64,000 nucleotides of DNA, from positions 1,426,001-1,490,000 of the forward strand of contig CM063299.1 in NCBI GenBank assembly GCA_032173965.1, read 5' to 3'. Position numbers and translations under genes: made by a program. Under the pieces are notes generated by a model. The model was given only the letters and a program-made list of their open reading frames with translations. It did not search any database and had not been told where the DNA came from. Source of the stretch: Sitta carolinensis. Its lineage: Eukaryota; Chordata; Aves; Passeriformes; Sittidae. Within the stretch, counting starts at the first letter, position 1; each line of letters starts with the position of its first letter. This document shows, piece after piece, positions 35,334 through 45,429 of the stretch.

Positions 35334-35518
35334 CCGAGAACCGAACCGAGCCGAGCCAAACCGAACCGAGCCGAGCAGAGCCGAACCGAGCAGAGCCGAA
35401 CCGAGCCGAGCCGAGCCGGCCCGAACGAGCAGAACCGAACCGAACCGAACCGGCCCGAACCGAGCCGAGCCGAGCCGAGCCGAACCGAACCGGCCCGAAC
35501 CGAGCCGAGCCGAGCCCG
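35334..35518. repeat. Degenerate pentamer array (CCGAG/CCGAA)n
   Basis: About 37 pentamers alternate between ccgag, ccgaa and variants such as cagag, cggcc and caaac. All six frames stay open or nearly so, producing spurious repetitive peptides. It is strongly strand-asymmetric: purine plus C on the plus strand. Confidence 0.9.
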
Positions 35519-35519
35519 G

Positions 35520-36280
35520 CCCTTTGTCTCTGCCCAGCTCCGCCCGCCCGGCAGCCGCGGCGCTTCTGCCTTTGGAGAGCGGAATAGTCGGGGTCTGCCT
35601 CGGCTGACAATGGAAAGGTGAAATCTGGCATTCCGCAAGGCTCCAGGATTTTTTTTTTTTTTTTGTTTCATTTTTCTCCAAGAGAATGAGGCTGCATCGA
35701 GGGCAAAGCAAAATATTCTGCCCTTCAGAGAACTTCAAACGCCACCAAAGCACTGACTCTGCCTCAGCTCTGAGGAAAAAGGATTAAAATTACTTTCAGG
35801 AGGTTGAGGTTATGCTGTGTCCAAACCATCCAATTAGGAGGAAAAAAAAAAAAAAAAAAAAAAAGTAAAATTACCTGTGGAGAATTAACTAAAACCGTAT
35901 CGATTGCAAACCGTATCTTTGCAAGCATTTTACATTCACACCACATTTTTGTTTATGCATAAAACCAGCATTTCGAATGTTCTCTCTTAGCATAGAGCAC
36001 GAATAACTGGAGACATTGAACAATTGGATTATTTCTGAATTTTAAAATTTAAAATGCAGTGGAACAGGGTATTTGGGCTTCAACAACTGAGTCTGGAGAT
36101 GGGAAGAAAGGCTGGAGCTGCCTCTGGCCGCTGCCTGCATCGACACCAGGGCTTAGAGTTCCAGCAGAGCCAGGAGCTGCCCAGGAGCAGCAGCACAGTG
36201 GAGCCTTCCCTCTCAGGGCTATTTTACTCCAGAGAACCAATTTCCAAAGCTTGCTTAAAACATCAAATGAAACACAAGTT
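35520..36280. other. Intergenic, downstream of LHX1
   Basis: Contains a T-run (35648-35663) and an A-run (about 35840-35864). No gene is recognised. Confidence 0.6.
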
Positions 36281-36284
36281 ATCT

Positions 36285-37803
36285 AAACATCAGATTTTCT
36301 AATTTTATTAAAAACGCACAAATTTTATCCAACATGTTTTCTTTCATACAGTGAATGGTCTAATATGCACTGGAGGTCACACAAGCTTAGGTTCATTAGA
36401 ACAATAAAAGACATATGAGAAATTTAATATATAAAGAAAAAAGTAGCAGCTGTTGACTGCATATTTGACCATAAAATTTAAATATTTTGGACTTTTATTT
36501 TAAAGACACAAAAATAAAACCTGTGTGGGTCTATATAAGTCATATTAACAATTCCATGAATGTTCAACAGGACTAAAAATTAGTAAAGATGTTTGTTTGT
36601 CTTTTTTTGTTTTTTTCTTTTTAACCTTGTAACACTTTTTAAACACCTTCTCGGGTTGCTGGTGCAAAGCACCTTACAGTATTTGTGCTATATATTTATT
36701 TTATTTGGCAACTGTCTGGGTTTTGTGGGTTTTTTTTTTTTCTTTGCCTTCTGTAAACAACACCTTTTACAAACTAGCACAGTGAACCACAAGCCCTGCA
36801 ATCTGTTAGAACATCTACAGAAAAGAAAATGAACTATTTTGGTTGGCTGCTCAAAATCTTTTGCTTTTGAACAAGAGGTTTTTCTAAAACAGGATTTATT
36901 AGTAAAACACTGAGCTCCTGAATTTAACATTAGACGTAAACAGTTGACTGTTTTTAGTTCAATAGAGTCTTTTTGTTTAGCTTTTCTCTCTCTGTGAAGG
37001 TAGAATACTTTTTGTTTGTTTGTTTGTTTTTTCAAGTCATTTTCGTTAGAGGTCTGGGTGGTGACCTTTGCTATGATGAGGAGGTTTTGTACGTGTAGCT
37101 TTGTGAAGGTAGAAGAGTTGGTGCTGAGGGCTTAACATTTAGTATTTGCTATTTTTGGAAAAAACAAAACAAAACAAAACAACAAAACCAAAACAACAGA
37201 AACAAAACAGAAAAGAAAAAAAAAAAAAAAAAAAAAGAAAGGAAAAAGGAAAAGTTGTCCCACCTGATCGTCAGCAGGCTGAAATGGCTGAAGCTAAAAA
37301 GAGTTTCTTGCTGTCGAACTTTCTGAGAGACAAAAATGAACAAACAGATTCATAATGCCAGAACCATCCTTAACCGGGAACGCTATAGAGAGTTCTTGAA
37401 GCTTTTTTTTTCCCCTTTTCTTTGACCTCTCCTTCATTCAATTATTTTTTTTTAATTTTTTTTTTTTAAACGAGAAGTTTCTAAGGATTGTGGCTCTTAG
37501 GATGACATCCAACAGGGTAATCAAACTTACGCCATCCTACGGAATGGCAGCACTTTTACTGTACAGCTTCCCCAGTTTCTTTGTCAATGGTACAAAAAAG
37601 TCCCCTTGCTTGTTTGATACAACCATAACATGGAGATTGTCCTGGTCTAGAGCAAAGCTTGCCTTGGAGCGATTGGATTCAGTTCGTTCCCAAGGTAAAA
37701 TTGTCTTAGGGCGGGAGAGATGTTATATGAATTCATTTCTGTACACCATAACAATAAGCAGACTAGATGATCATCACTTACTTAGACCCAGTTTGTTTTA
37801 AAG
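36285..37803 (-). other. LHX1: Probable LHX1 3' UTR
   Basis: AT-rich sequence directly downstream of the LHX1 stop codon has several minus-strand AATAAA hexamers, including 36895-36900, 36494-36499 and, farthest downstream, 36304-36309. Long T/A tracts fit a developmental-gene 3' UTR. The actual cleavage site is not determined, so the left boundary is a guess. Confidence 0.45.
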
Positions 37804-38183
37804 CTACCACACAGCTGCTTCGTTCATCTCTGGAGGGTGGGACAAGTGATTGCCGTAGTTAGCACCACCGTTGACCGATATCGACGAAAAGGGGGGGCTG
37901 GGGCCAAAAACTTCTGCGGACATGGAGTGCAAGGACCCGGGCAGGTTGGGTTCGGGGCTGGGCGAGTCTCCCGGCGGGTGCGACATGATGTCAGTGAAGC
38001 GCTGAGCCTCACTCGAGGGGTGATGTCCGGGCAGGGGGTGGTCCATGGCCCCCAGCGGGGTCCCTGACGGCCCCGAGGAGGGCACGAACGGGAGATCCAC
38101 GGGGGTCTGCGCTTGAGACGAGGGCGGTCCTTGCGGGAAGAAATCGTAATTGCTTCCAGGGCCGTAATACTCGCTCTGATAAT
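37804..38183 (-). CDS. LHX1: LHX1 coding exon 5 (C-terminal transactivation region)
   Basis: This 380-nt exon includes the TAG stop at 37806-37804; acceptor CCGCCAG. It encodes [20 protein letters not shown], a Pro/Ser-rich tail and the conserved terminus [15 protein letters not shown]. Confidence 0.97.
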
Positions 38184-41100
38184 CTGGCGGACAAAGAGAG
38201 ACAGAGGGAAGGTAACGGGCGGGCAGGTACCCGAGTGGGCACGGCACGGGCGCGCTCCCAGGGCGGCGCGGCTGGGGGGACTCGCGGTGTCACCCACGAA
38301 CCCGAGGGGAAACACCGGCAGCCCCGGGACCCCCTTCCCGCAGAGCGGCGGGGACGCCGACACAAAGCGGCGCTCCCGAAAGCGCCGGGGGAGCAGCGGC
38401 AGAAGGCCGGGCGCGGGGAGTCCCGCGGTGGGCGGCGGGGAAGCGGCGGGACGGCGGCCAGAGCCGCCCGGAGCCGAGCCAGGAGCCCGGAGCGGGGAGA
38501 GGCAGCGCGGGGGCAGCGGTACCCACCTCCGTAGAAGGAGAAGGGCCCGTTGGGGATGAGCTCGCCGGGCTCCAGCCGGTCCACGAGCGGCCGCATCCTG
38601 CGCGGGCTGCGGAAGAACGCGTGTCGCCGGGCGCCCAGCGCGCTCAGCTGCTTCATCCGCCGCTCCTTGGAGCGCCGGTTCTGGAACCAGACCTGCCGGG
38701 GCGGCGGGAGAGGCGCCGGTCACGGGAGCCGCGGGTCCCGCTCGCCCCTTCCCCTGCATCCCCATCTCCGCTTTTTTCCCTTTTCCCGGTCTCTCTTGCC
38801 CGGTGCGCCCCGAGCCGCGCTCCGAGAGCGGCCGAACCCACGCGTGACGGCGGCCCCGTCCCCACCGACTGCAGGTCAAGAATGATTGAGTTAATTCTTA
38901 TTACCCTGACAAGATTACTGCTAATTACCCTCACACTGAGCCTCTCCAGTCTAACCTCGTCTTTAATGGTCCTTTAACCCCCCATTACCCCAGCGCTGCG
39001 GGTTTATAAACCTTTTAATAATTCCAGCGCCTTGTCATTCTTATTTACCCATTAACCCCTCACATTTCTGGTTATTAATTTCGATACTGTTTGCAGCTTC
39101 TTTAGGACTTTTGCGAATAAACCCGCGGCTCTGTCCTCGCCGACCGGCCGGGGCTGGGGAGCGGGAAAGCTCCCGGCAGCCTCGGCAATAACGATTTCAA
39201 AGGCCGGCGGGGCTTCCCCGGGCCCCGCAGTGCGGAGGGTGCCGGGCACCGGCCCCTCCTCGCCCCCGCACCCCCGGAGCCGTGCCCGGCGCCCGGCGGC
39301 GGCGGTACCTGGATGACCCGCATGTTGAGGCCGGTCTCCTGTGCCAGCTGCTCCCTGATGTGCCGGGTGGGTTTTGGGGTGGCCGCGAAGGCGGCTTTCA
39401 GAGTCTCTAGCTGTTTGGCTTTGATGGTGGTGCGGGGTCCCCGCCGCTTAGCCCCCAGGTTCTGGTCGTCGTTTTCGTTGCTCCCCGTCTCCTTGTCGGA
39501 AACGTTGGCGCTTTCCGAGTCCTTGGCGTCGTCCTGGGAGGGGTCTTGAGAGTCGGGGGACAGGCTGGGGTCACTGCCGGTGGTGGCTGGGGGAGAACAA
39601 ACCCGGGTCACGCTCAGCCGGAGGGAAATACCGACCGCGAGGGACGGGCCGCGGTAGGACCGGGGAGAGGAGAAAGAAGGGCGAGGAAAAAGGAAGAAGG
39701 AAAAAAAAAAAAAAAAAGGGAGACAAGGAGAAGAAAAGAAAGGGATGGGAGAGAGAAGGGAGAAGAGAGAGGAGGAAGAAGACAAGGAAAGGAGAAAGGA
39801 GAAAACAGGAGAAAGAATAAAGGAGGAAGGAAGGAGAGGAGCATCTCATCCCAAGGAGCGCATCCCCACCCTCGTCGCCCCGGCCGCGCTCTCTCACCTG
39901 AATGCAGGCTGTTTTCTTTGGCAGTATTGCTGTTATTTAGGTAATCTTCTTTGCAGACAAACTTGTTCTCGTCTATGATGTAGAGCTCCTCGCCGGTGGA
40001 GAGTTGCTTGTTACACATCATACACGTAAAACAGTTCAAGTGGAACACTTTGCTCCGCGCCCTGCGGACCAGGTCGCTGGGGGAGATGCCCTGGGCACAG
40101 CCCGCGCACTTGGTCCCGAAACACCTGCGGAGAGAGGCCGGGCAGCCGTCAGCAGCGGCCGCGGGCCCCGAGCCGCGGCCTCCGCACACCCTGCTCGGCC
40201 ACGCACACCGGCATTCCATAGAACACAGCAGCCCCGCAAAGCGCTCTCTCTTCCCCGTATCACCGCTTTTAAAAATAAAAATCGAACCCGGCCTGGGCAG
40301 CGGGACTGCGCTCGGGCTCGCCGAACGCCGGGGCTGCGCTGCCCGGGTGCGCCCGACACGGCTTTGAGGCCGCTGTGCAGAACGACTCGCGGAAATTCTG
40401 CCCGTTCCGTACGGCGGCACCGGCCCGGGGCTCCGGCCGGAGGAGCCGCCGGTGCGGGCAAGGCCGGCGCGGGGAGCCGGGGGACGGCGGGGCCGGGCCG
40501 GAGACCTCCCGTGGCCCGCTCGGCCCCGCGGGGCTCCGGGAACCGGCACCGGCGCGGGGCAGGGCCCGTTCCCGGGGACAAGCGGTGGAGCTCGGAGCAG
40601 CGCCGGTCCCCGTGGCCAGGGGGAAGCGGCGGCGGCGCTCGGGGCCGCGCTCCGCCGGGCCGGGCCGGGCCGGGCGTTGTGCCGGTGTGCGGCGAGGGCT
40701 CCGGGGACACCCCGGCCCCGAGCCGCTCCTGCCCTCGTGGCCGGTGTGCGGCGGCGGGGCCCGGCGGGGCAGCGGCACCGGCGGCCGCTCCGAGCCCGGG
40801 ATTGCTGCGGCGCCGCCGCGGGCCGGGATGCGCGGGGACAGCGGCGGCGAGCGAGCGGCGGTCCCCGTCTCCCTCTGCATCCATCCGTGCACCGGCCAAG
40901 GGCCGCTGCCCTCGGGCCGGCCTGGCTCCGGTGCCCGGGATGCGCCGGGCCCGCGGAGCGCTCGGGCCGGGCCTTTCCCGGCCGGCGGCCCCGGGAACAG
41001 CGCGGCGCTCCCGGCAGCAGCGAGCCCCGGCCGGGCAGCCCCGCTCCGCTGCACCGGGCCCGGCCGCGGCCCGCGCTCCCCGCCCCGCCGGGCGAGAGTG

Positions 41101-41520
41101 CGGAGGGAACTTTGGGCAACTCGAGCTCGGCCGGGGGACGCGGAGAGCGGCGGCATCAACGGGCCCGGGCCTCGGGCGAGAGCCCCGGGAGAAGCGGCCG
41201 CGATTGGAGAGGGCCGCGTGTCCCGGGAGGGGAGAGGCGCTGGTGGGTCCCGCTGACAACGGGGGGAACCAACACAAATAAAAGGGAAAAAAATAGAGGT
41301 GAAAAACGGATGGAGAGGAGCGGCGGGGGCAGGCGGAGGCCGGTACTCACCGAAAGAAGTCGTTTTTGCAGTAAAGCTTGCCTTCTCGCGAAAAGCATTT
41401 CTCTGTCAAATTGCATTTACATTCACAGCACTGAACACACTTCACATGCCAAGCCCTGTCCAGTACATTCAACAAAAACCGGTCCAAGATCGGCCTTTTG
41501 CAGCCTGCACAGTGAACCAT
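37804..41520 (-). CDS. LHX1: LHX1 (LIM homeobox protein 1, Lim1), complete coding region in five exons
   Basis: Coding exons on the minus strand are 41520-41351, 40124-39898, 39586-39309, 38692-38527 and 38183-37804. Joined, they give 1,221 nt, i.e. 406 residues plus TAG, the length I recall for mammalian LHX1. LIM1 spans about residues 4-54 (C4, C7, H25, C28, C31, C34, C51, D54) and LIM2 about 63-117 (C63, C66, H85, C88, C91, C94, C114, D117). The homeodomain is 180-239, with [10 protein letters not shown] in helix 3. The start is chosen for [15 protein letters not shown] in a strong context (A at -3, G at +4). From the family: a nuclear transcription factor binding TAAT sites and LDB1, needed for the head organizer, kidney tubules and cerebellar and spinal neurons. 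Oddity: residue 58 reads Cys where the family has Arg (see exon 2). Confidence 0.97.
38527..38692 (-). CDS. LHX1: LHX1 coding exon 4 (end of homeodomain)
   Basis: This 166-nt exon runs from phase 0 to phase 1, with acceptor CCCGGCAG and donor GTGGGT. It encodes [20 protein letters not shown], then the conserved [20 protein letters not shown] and PNGPFSFYG. Confidence 0.96.
38693..39308 (-). other. LHX1 intron 3 with TAAT-rich island
   Basis: The intron is GC-rich at both ends, but 38880-39090 is abruptly AT-rich and holds about a dozen TAAT/ATTA cores, including two in ctaattaccc. It is a candidate homeodomain-bound element. Confidence 0.6.
39309..39586 (-). CDS. LHX1: LHX1 coding exon 3 (linker and homeodomain residues 1-46)
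   Basis: This 278-nt exon runs from phase 1 to phase 0, with acceptor CCCCCAG and donor GTACCG. It encodes the serine/acidic linker ([19 protein letters not shown]) and the homeodomain up to the Q before WFQN, the usual LHX1 intron position inside helix 3. Confidence 0.96.
39660..39842. repeat. Polypurine tract in LHX1 intron 2
   Basis: About 180 bp are almost purely A and G on the plus strand, including a run of about 20 A at 39698-39717. Consistent with slippage-prone, triplex-capable DNA. Confidence 0.85.
39898..40124 (-). CDS. LHX1: LHX1 coding exon 2 (LIM domain 2), with Cys at residue 58
   Basis: This 227-nt exon has acceptor CTCCGCAG and donor GTGAGA, running from phase 2 to phase 1. 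It encodes [20 protein letters not shown], the LIM2 fold and [20 protein letters not shown]. Its first full codon is TGT (Cys58). I recall Arg at this position in LHX1 and LHX5, as in FFRRFGTKC. All LIM2 zinc ligands are intact. Confidence 0.95.
40125..41350 (-). other. LHX1 intron 1 (CpG island)
   Basis: This 1.2-kb intron is extremely GC- and CpG-rich. Long open frames run through it on both strands because TA-containing stops are rare. None resembles a protein family. Confidence 0.8.
41351..41520 (-). CDS. LHX1: LHX1 coding exon 1 (LIM domain 1)
   Basis: This exon has 170 coding nt, ends in phase 2 and has donor GTGAGT. It encodes the whole first LIM domain, through CKNDFF. All eight zinc ligands are present. 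Confidence 0.96.
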
Positions 41521-42006
41521 TGTCTTTGGTTAGTTCTGAGGGGGGCAGCGGTTTCCCAGGTATCAAGAAAAAAAATAAATAAAAACAATTTTTGTTTTCA
41601 AAAAGACGACAACACCGGCGAAGGTTTGTTTTGTTTTTCTTTTTTTTTTTTTTTTTTTTCCTTGTTTTTGTGTACGTGTGTTTTAAAAGCCTTGGAGAAG
41701 CGAAGGAGGAAAAAAAGAAAGGTAGGAAGAAGAAAAATCTTCGTTCGAGTGTCCTAGGAGGGGTACACAAGACGACCCCCCACTGCCCAGCGCTTCTACA
41801 CAGCCGCAGGATCCCGGCCGCTACCAACCACACGGATAATAATAATAATAATAATAGTAATAATAATAATAATAGTAACAATAAAACAAAAACGGCTACA
41901 AAGATCGGCGCTCAGAAAAATAAAAATTAAAAAAAAAATAAAAATAAAACCGCCAAAAAGCGAGCGTGATGAGTTTTTCTAAGGTCTGAGGTAGAGCAGT
42001 CAGGAG

Positions 42007-42096
42007 TCAAAGTGCTTTTCCCAATGAGAAATCAAAGGAGCAAAAAATATAATAACAACAATAATAATAATAATAATAAATATCGAGCCGGGACAT
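42007..42096 (-). other. Upstream ORF in the LHX1 leader, 29 codons
   Basis: ATG at 42096 opens MSRLDI, followed by six Tyr encoded by a TAT microsatellite, then ends with LGKAL and TGA at 42007. It lies 0.5 kb before the main start. If transcribed from the TATA box it is part of the leader. Confidence 0.4.
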
Positions 42097-42112
42097 GGAG
42101 AGGCGGTGGCGG

Positions 42113-42145
42113 TCAGACGGGCTGTGGCTGCTGCCGCGGCGACAT
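42113..42145 (-). other. Short upstream ORF in the LHX1 leader, 10 codons
   Basis: ATG at 42145, encoding MSPRQQPQPV, then TGA at 42113. Further upstream ATGs are at 42357 and 42395. Confidence 0.35.
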
Positions 42146-42287
42146 CGCCCTGCGCGTCCTGTCGCGGGGCCGGGGACACGCTCCGCCGCTCCTCGCTCCG
42201 CGCTCGCTGTCGTTCTCTCGTTCTCAATCTCTCTCTCTCTCTCTTCCTCCCTCCCTCGACGTCTCGGCGGCACCGTCGCGCCCGGCT

Positions 42288-42340
42288 CTGTCCGTCCGTC
42301 CGTCCGTCCGTCCGTCCGTCGTGCGTGCGTGCGTGCGTCC
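42288..42340. repeat. (CCGT)n then (GCGT)n microsatellite
   Basis: About seven CCGT units are followed by about four GCGT units, in the presumed LHX1 leader. Confidence 0.9.
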
Positions 42341-42626
42341 TACCTACCCCCGCGCATCGCTACCCGCGGCGGCCGCCCGTGTGCCCGGCGTGGCATGGCG
42401 CGGCGGTGGCGGAGCGCAGGCCGGGCCGGGGGGCCGGGCGGAGGGCGCGGGGCAGAGGGGCGGCCCCGCCGTCCGGCCGCGCTGGGGCTCTGCATGGTCC
42501 CGGCGCCGCCGCCGCCGCAGCCTTATGCTCGGCGCGCCCACGTCAGCGCCCGCCGCGGCCAATCGCGCCGCCGCCGCCGCCCCCCCGCGCCCGCCGCGCC
42601 GCCGCCGGACGGGGCGTCCGCGCCCC

Positions 42627-42632
42627 TTTATA
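42627..42632 (-). promoter_or_regulatory. TATA box for LHX1
   Basis: The minus strand reads CTCTATAAAGGGGCG in an otherwise CpG-dense region. A start site would be expected near 42600, giving a leader of about 1.1 kb before the start codon. Confidence 0.55.
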
Positions 42633-42656
42633 GAGCCGCCGGGGCGCCGAGCGCCC

Positions 42657-42732
42657 GACCGACACACCGACAGACACACGCACCGACAGACACACCGACA
42701 CGCGCCCCGACAGACACAGCGACACGCGCCCC
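42657..42732. repeat. GACA-rich degenerate repeat just upstream of the LHX1 TATA box
   Basis: Repeated gacacacc/gacagaca and gacacgcgccccga segments begin about 25 bp upstream of the TATA box. Confidence 0.75.
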
Positions 42733-42779
42733 GAGCGATCGCCCCGCCGACGGCCGGCGCGGCCCCCGAGCGCGATGCC

Positions 42780-44460
42780 GCGGTAGGTGCGAGGGGGCAC
42801 GGGCGTGCGCACGGTGGGCACGAGGAGACGCGGCCGCTGCCTGGGGTCCGGCACCCCGCGGGGTCACGGAGCCGGCAGAGCCTCGCTGGGCACCGGCCAC
42901 ACACGAGATGCCGCTGCGGCGCGGCCCGAGGGCGCGGGGTGTCCGCGGGCTCCAGGAGAAGCCCGAGGCGCGCCGCTTTTCCCGGGAGGAGCGGGGCGGC
43001 GGGGCCGCACCGGCTGGGGAGGGGGCGGCGGGCCCGGGGCCGCCCGACCGCCGAGGGCACGGCGGAGGCGCCGGTAACTTGGCGGTGGTTCCGTTACCGG
43101 CGTTCGCAGCGCACGTCCGGGGCCGAGGAGCGCCGGCCACCGCAATGTACCTTCTTTATTTTTTCCCTATTTTTGGCAAATAAAACTTAATCCGCTTTTA
43201 CCTTCCAGGGGCCGGTCGGTACCGGGGCGGTGCGGAGGGACGAGGGTTCTCTTTCCTTCGCGCTTTGCTGCTCGTCGGGAGCCGCCGCTCCGGGGAGGGG
43301 TCACCGCCTGGCCCCGGCCCCTCCCGGCCCCCGAGCCCGCCCCTCTCCCCGTCCCAGCGGGCTGAGCCCGGGCGGGGAGCTGGGACGGGAGCGGCGCATG
43401 GAAGGGTCCGAGCGTGCCCGGGCTTACACACACGGCCGGGAGCCGGGGCTGGGTGCCGGGAGCTGCCCGCCCGTACCCACCGCCCTCGCTTTCTTTCACG
43501 TCTGTTTTCCTCGTCCTTGAGGGGACAAAATAAATAAAAGCGGGGAAAGCATAAATTGGAAGACAGAAAGAAAAAGGAAGGCAGCAAACCCGCTCGGCGC
43601 GGGGGGCAGCCGGCCCCGGCGAGGATGCAGAGCCGGTCCGTGCCGGGAGAGGCGGTTCCAGGGCTGTCCTGGGCCGGGACATCTCCTCGGAGCTGCGGCG
43701 GCCGTTTCCGAGCCGCGGCCGCGCTGTCAGCCCGGCCCCGTCGGGGCGCGCAGCGGGCGCTCCCCGCGCAGCTGTCGGTTCGCTCGGGGCCCCGCACGTG
43801 GGCGCTTCTCATGCGGGGCCGGCGGGCGCGCTCCGCCGCCCGGGAAGGCGACAGCTGCGGGGCCGCCGTCAGGGGAGCGCTGCCCCGCTGCCATGTGGCG
43901 CTGGGGATGAATGAGGGCAAGGAGATGAGCATCTCGTGTCCATCAAGCACCAGTTTGTCACAGCGGTTTTTTTCTGTTTTTTTTTTTTTTTTTCCCTCCT
44001 CCTTTCGCAGGCGTTACCGAAAGCATCTGGCTGTGCCCCGCTCCCCGGGGGGCGCAGGCCGTGCCCGGCCCCTCCCCGCCGGGTGTCCCGCAGCCCCGCT
44101 GGGGAGAGGAGGCAGCACAGAGCGAGGGGAACAGTGGGGTGCCCCCCCGGCTGTCCCCCGGCGGGGATCCCCACCCAGAGCAGGCGTTTGAGCGGCCGAA
44201 ATGCCCGCGCTTGTCTCCAGCAGGGTGCGAAAATGCAAGCCCAGCTCCCCCTCCTGTGCCCCCCGAGGGCGGGGAACCCCCCGAGGCAGCAGCACCGTGT
44301 GCCGCCCCCTCAGAGGGCCGGCTGTCGGGGATGGGGAGGATTTTTTTGGTTTTCACTGTATTTCGCAATTCGCCCAGGTCCGTTCCCGGGTCGAGGCCCC
44401 GGCTCCAGGCGAGGAGCTTCGGGATGTTCCAGAGCAACCCCGGGCGGCCCCAGTGCTGGA
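42780..44460. other. CpG-rich upstream flank of LHX1, no gene seen
   Basis: GC-rich sequence with spurious open frames, plus a T-run at 43977-43993. No family resemblance in any frame. Confidence 0.6.
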
Positions 44461-44640
44461 AAAGAGGGACATGGAGAGAGTGAAAAAGGAAAGAAAGAAA
44501 TAAAGGAGGGAAATCAGCAAATGTTTTAAAAAAGGAAAATTAAAATTTTTTTTAAAAAGGATGGAAATATAAGAGGAAAAAAATTTAAAATAGAGAGTGT
44601 AAGCAAAAGGGACCCAAGTAAGAGAGAGGGGAAATAAAAG

Positions 44641-44682
<42 letters not shown>

Positions 44683-44700
44683 CGACAAAGAAAACCTCCA
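44461..44700. repeat. Purine-rich tract with A-run of about 37
   Basis: A/G-rich DNA ends in an uninterrupted A-run at about 44644-44681. Confidence 0.85.
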
Positions 44701-45249
44701 AAAAACAAACCAATCAAAACTCCACAAAACAAACCCAAACTCAAATTAATTTTAAATCTAATACCGAAGAAAACAAACAAGTCCCTTTCAGGCGAGTTTA
44801 AATTTGCATTTTATGGGTGTCGTTCCCATCTTTTTAGTTAAACATCACGCTGTTTCTCATCCCCTTTCGCCACCGCTGCGCTCGCTAATGGGATTTCTCT
44901 GTGCTTTCCGGGTGCCGGTGCTGCAGAGCCCCCTCGCCCCCTCGCCGGGACCACCGCGGTTCGTTGCTGAGCATCCCCAGCCGGGCAAACCCTTCCCTTC
45001 CACCGCCTCCATCCCCCGACAGCACGAAGTTTCCCCTCTTTTCCTATTTATTTTTAATTTGATTTTCTTTTTCCCCTCCCGTTTAGCCTTCCTCCAGGGC
45101 TCGGGGCGCTCCCCGGCAGCTGCCCCGACGGCGCGGGGGGGCCCTGAGCGCATCCCGGGGCTCCGGGGGTCTCTCCCCGGGCGGCGCTGCAGGGAAGGTG
45201 GGGGTCCCACCTCTCCCCTGTCCCCAGCACTTCCCCCCGCAGAAAGAGC

Positions 45250-45360
45250 GCCTCCGCCTGATTAAATATATATGCGGTTAATGCACTGTCCAAATATTGA
45301 AGTTGAGATGTAATTAAGCCTGTAGAACATCCCCGCGCAATAAAACCCGTGGCTGGACAG
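45250..45360. promoter_or_regulatory. Candidate regulatory island upstream of LHX1
   Basis: A short AT-rich stretch inside GC-rich DNA contains TGATTAAA, GGTTAATG and GTAATTAAG motifs. Conservation has not been tested. Confidence 0.35.
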
Positions 45361-45394
45361 GATCCATCCCCGGGTTTGTTTTAAAAGAGCTTGG

Positions 45395-45396
45395 GG

Positions 45397-45429
<33 letters not shown>

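Larger units (their letters stand above)
41521..42600 (-). other. LHX1: Probable LHX1 5' UTR
   Basis: This lies between the minus-strand TATA box and the start codon. It holds a T-run (41640-41660), AAT arrays (41838-41880 and 42047-42080), a TC run (about 42227-42245), CCGT and GCGT arrays (42288-42340), and several upstream ATGs. Whether a 5' UTR intron exists cannot be told. Confidence 0.5.
37830..44450. promoter_or_regulatory. Extended CpG-island domain over LHX1
   Basis: Most of the sequence from LHX1 exon 5 to about 3 kb upstream of its start codon is CpG-dense, broken by the AT-rich islands noted separately. Such broad CpG domains are typical of Polycomb-regulated developmental genes; that status is inferred. 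Confidence 0.65.

Noticed and set aside
39614..41281. Open frames of 300-500 codons on both strands across LHX1 intron 1
   Set aside because: CpG-island DNA has few stop codons. The only real coding part there is LHX1 exon 2, defined by its splice sites and LIM2 domain.
41423..41881. A 152-codon open frame with a poly-Leu start overlapping the LHX1 start codon, considered as an overlapping upstream ORF
   Set aside because: Its first codon is TTG and it contains no ATG, so it is not a normal eukaryotic ORF. It only reflects the TTA/ATT microsatellite and T-tract.
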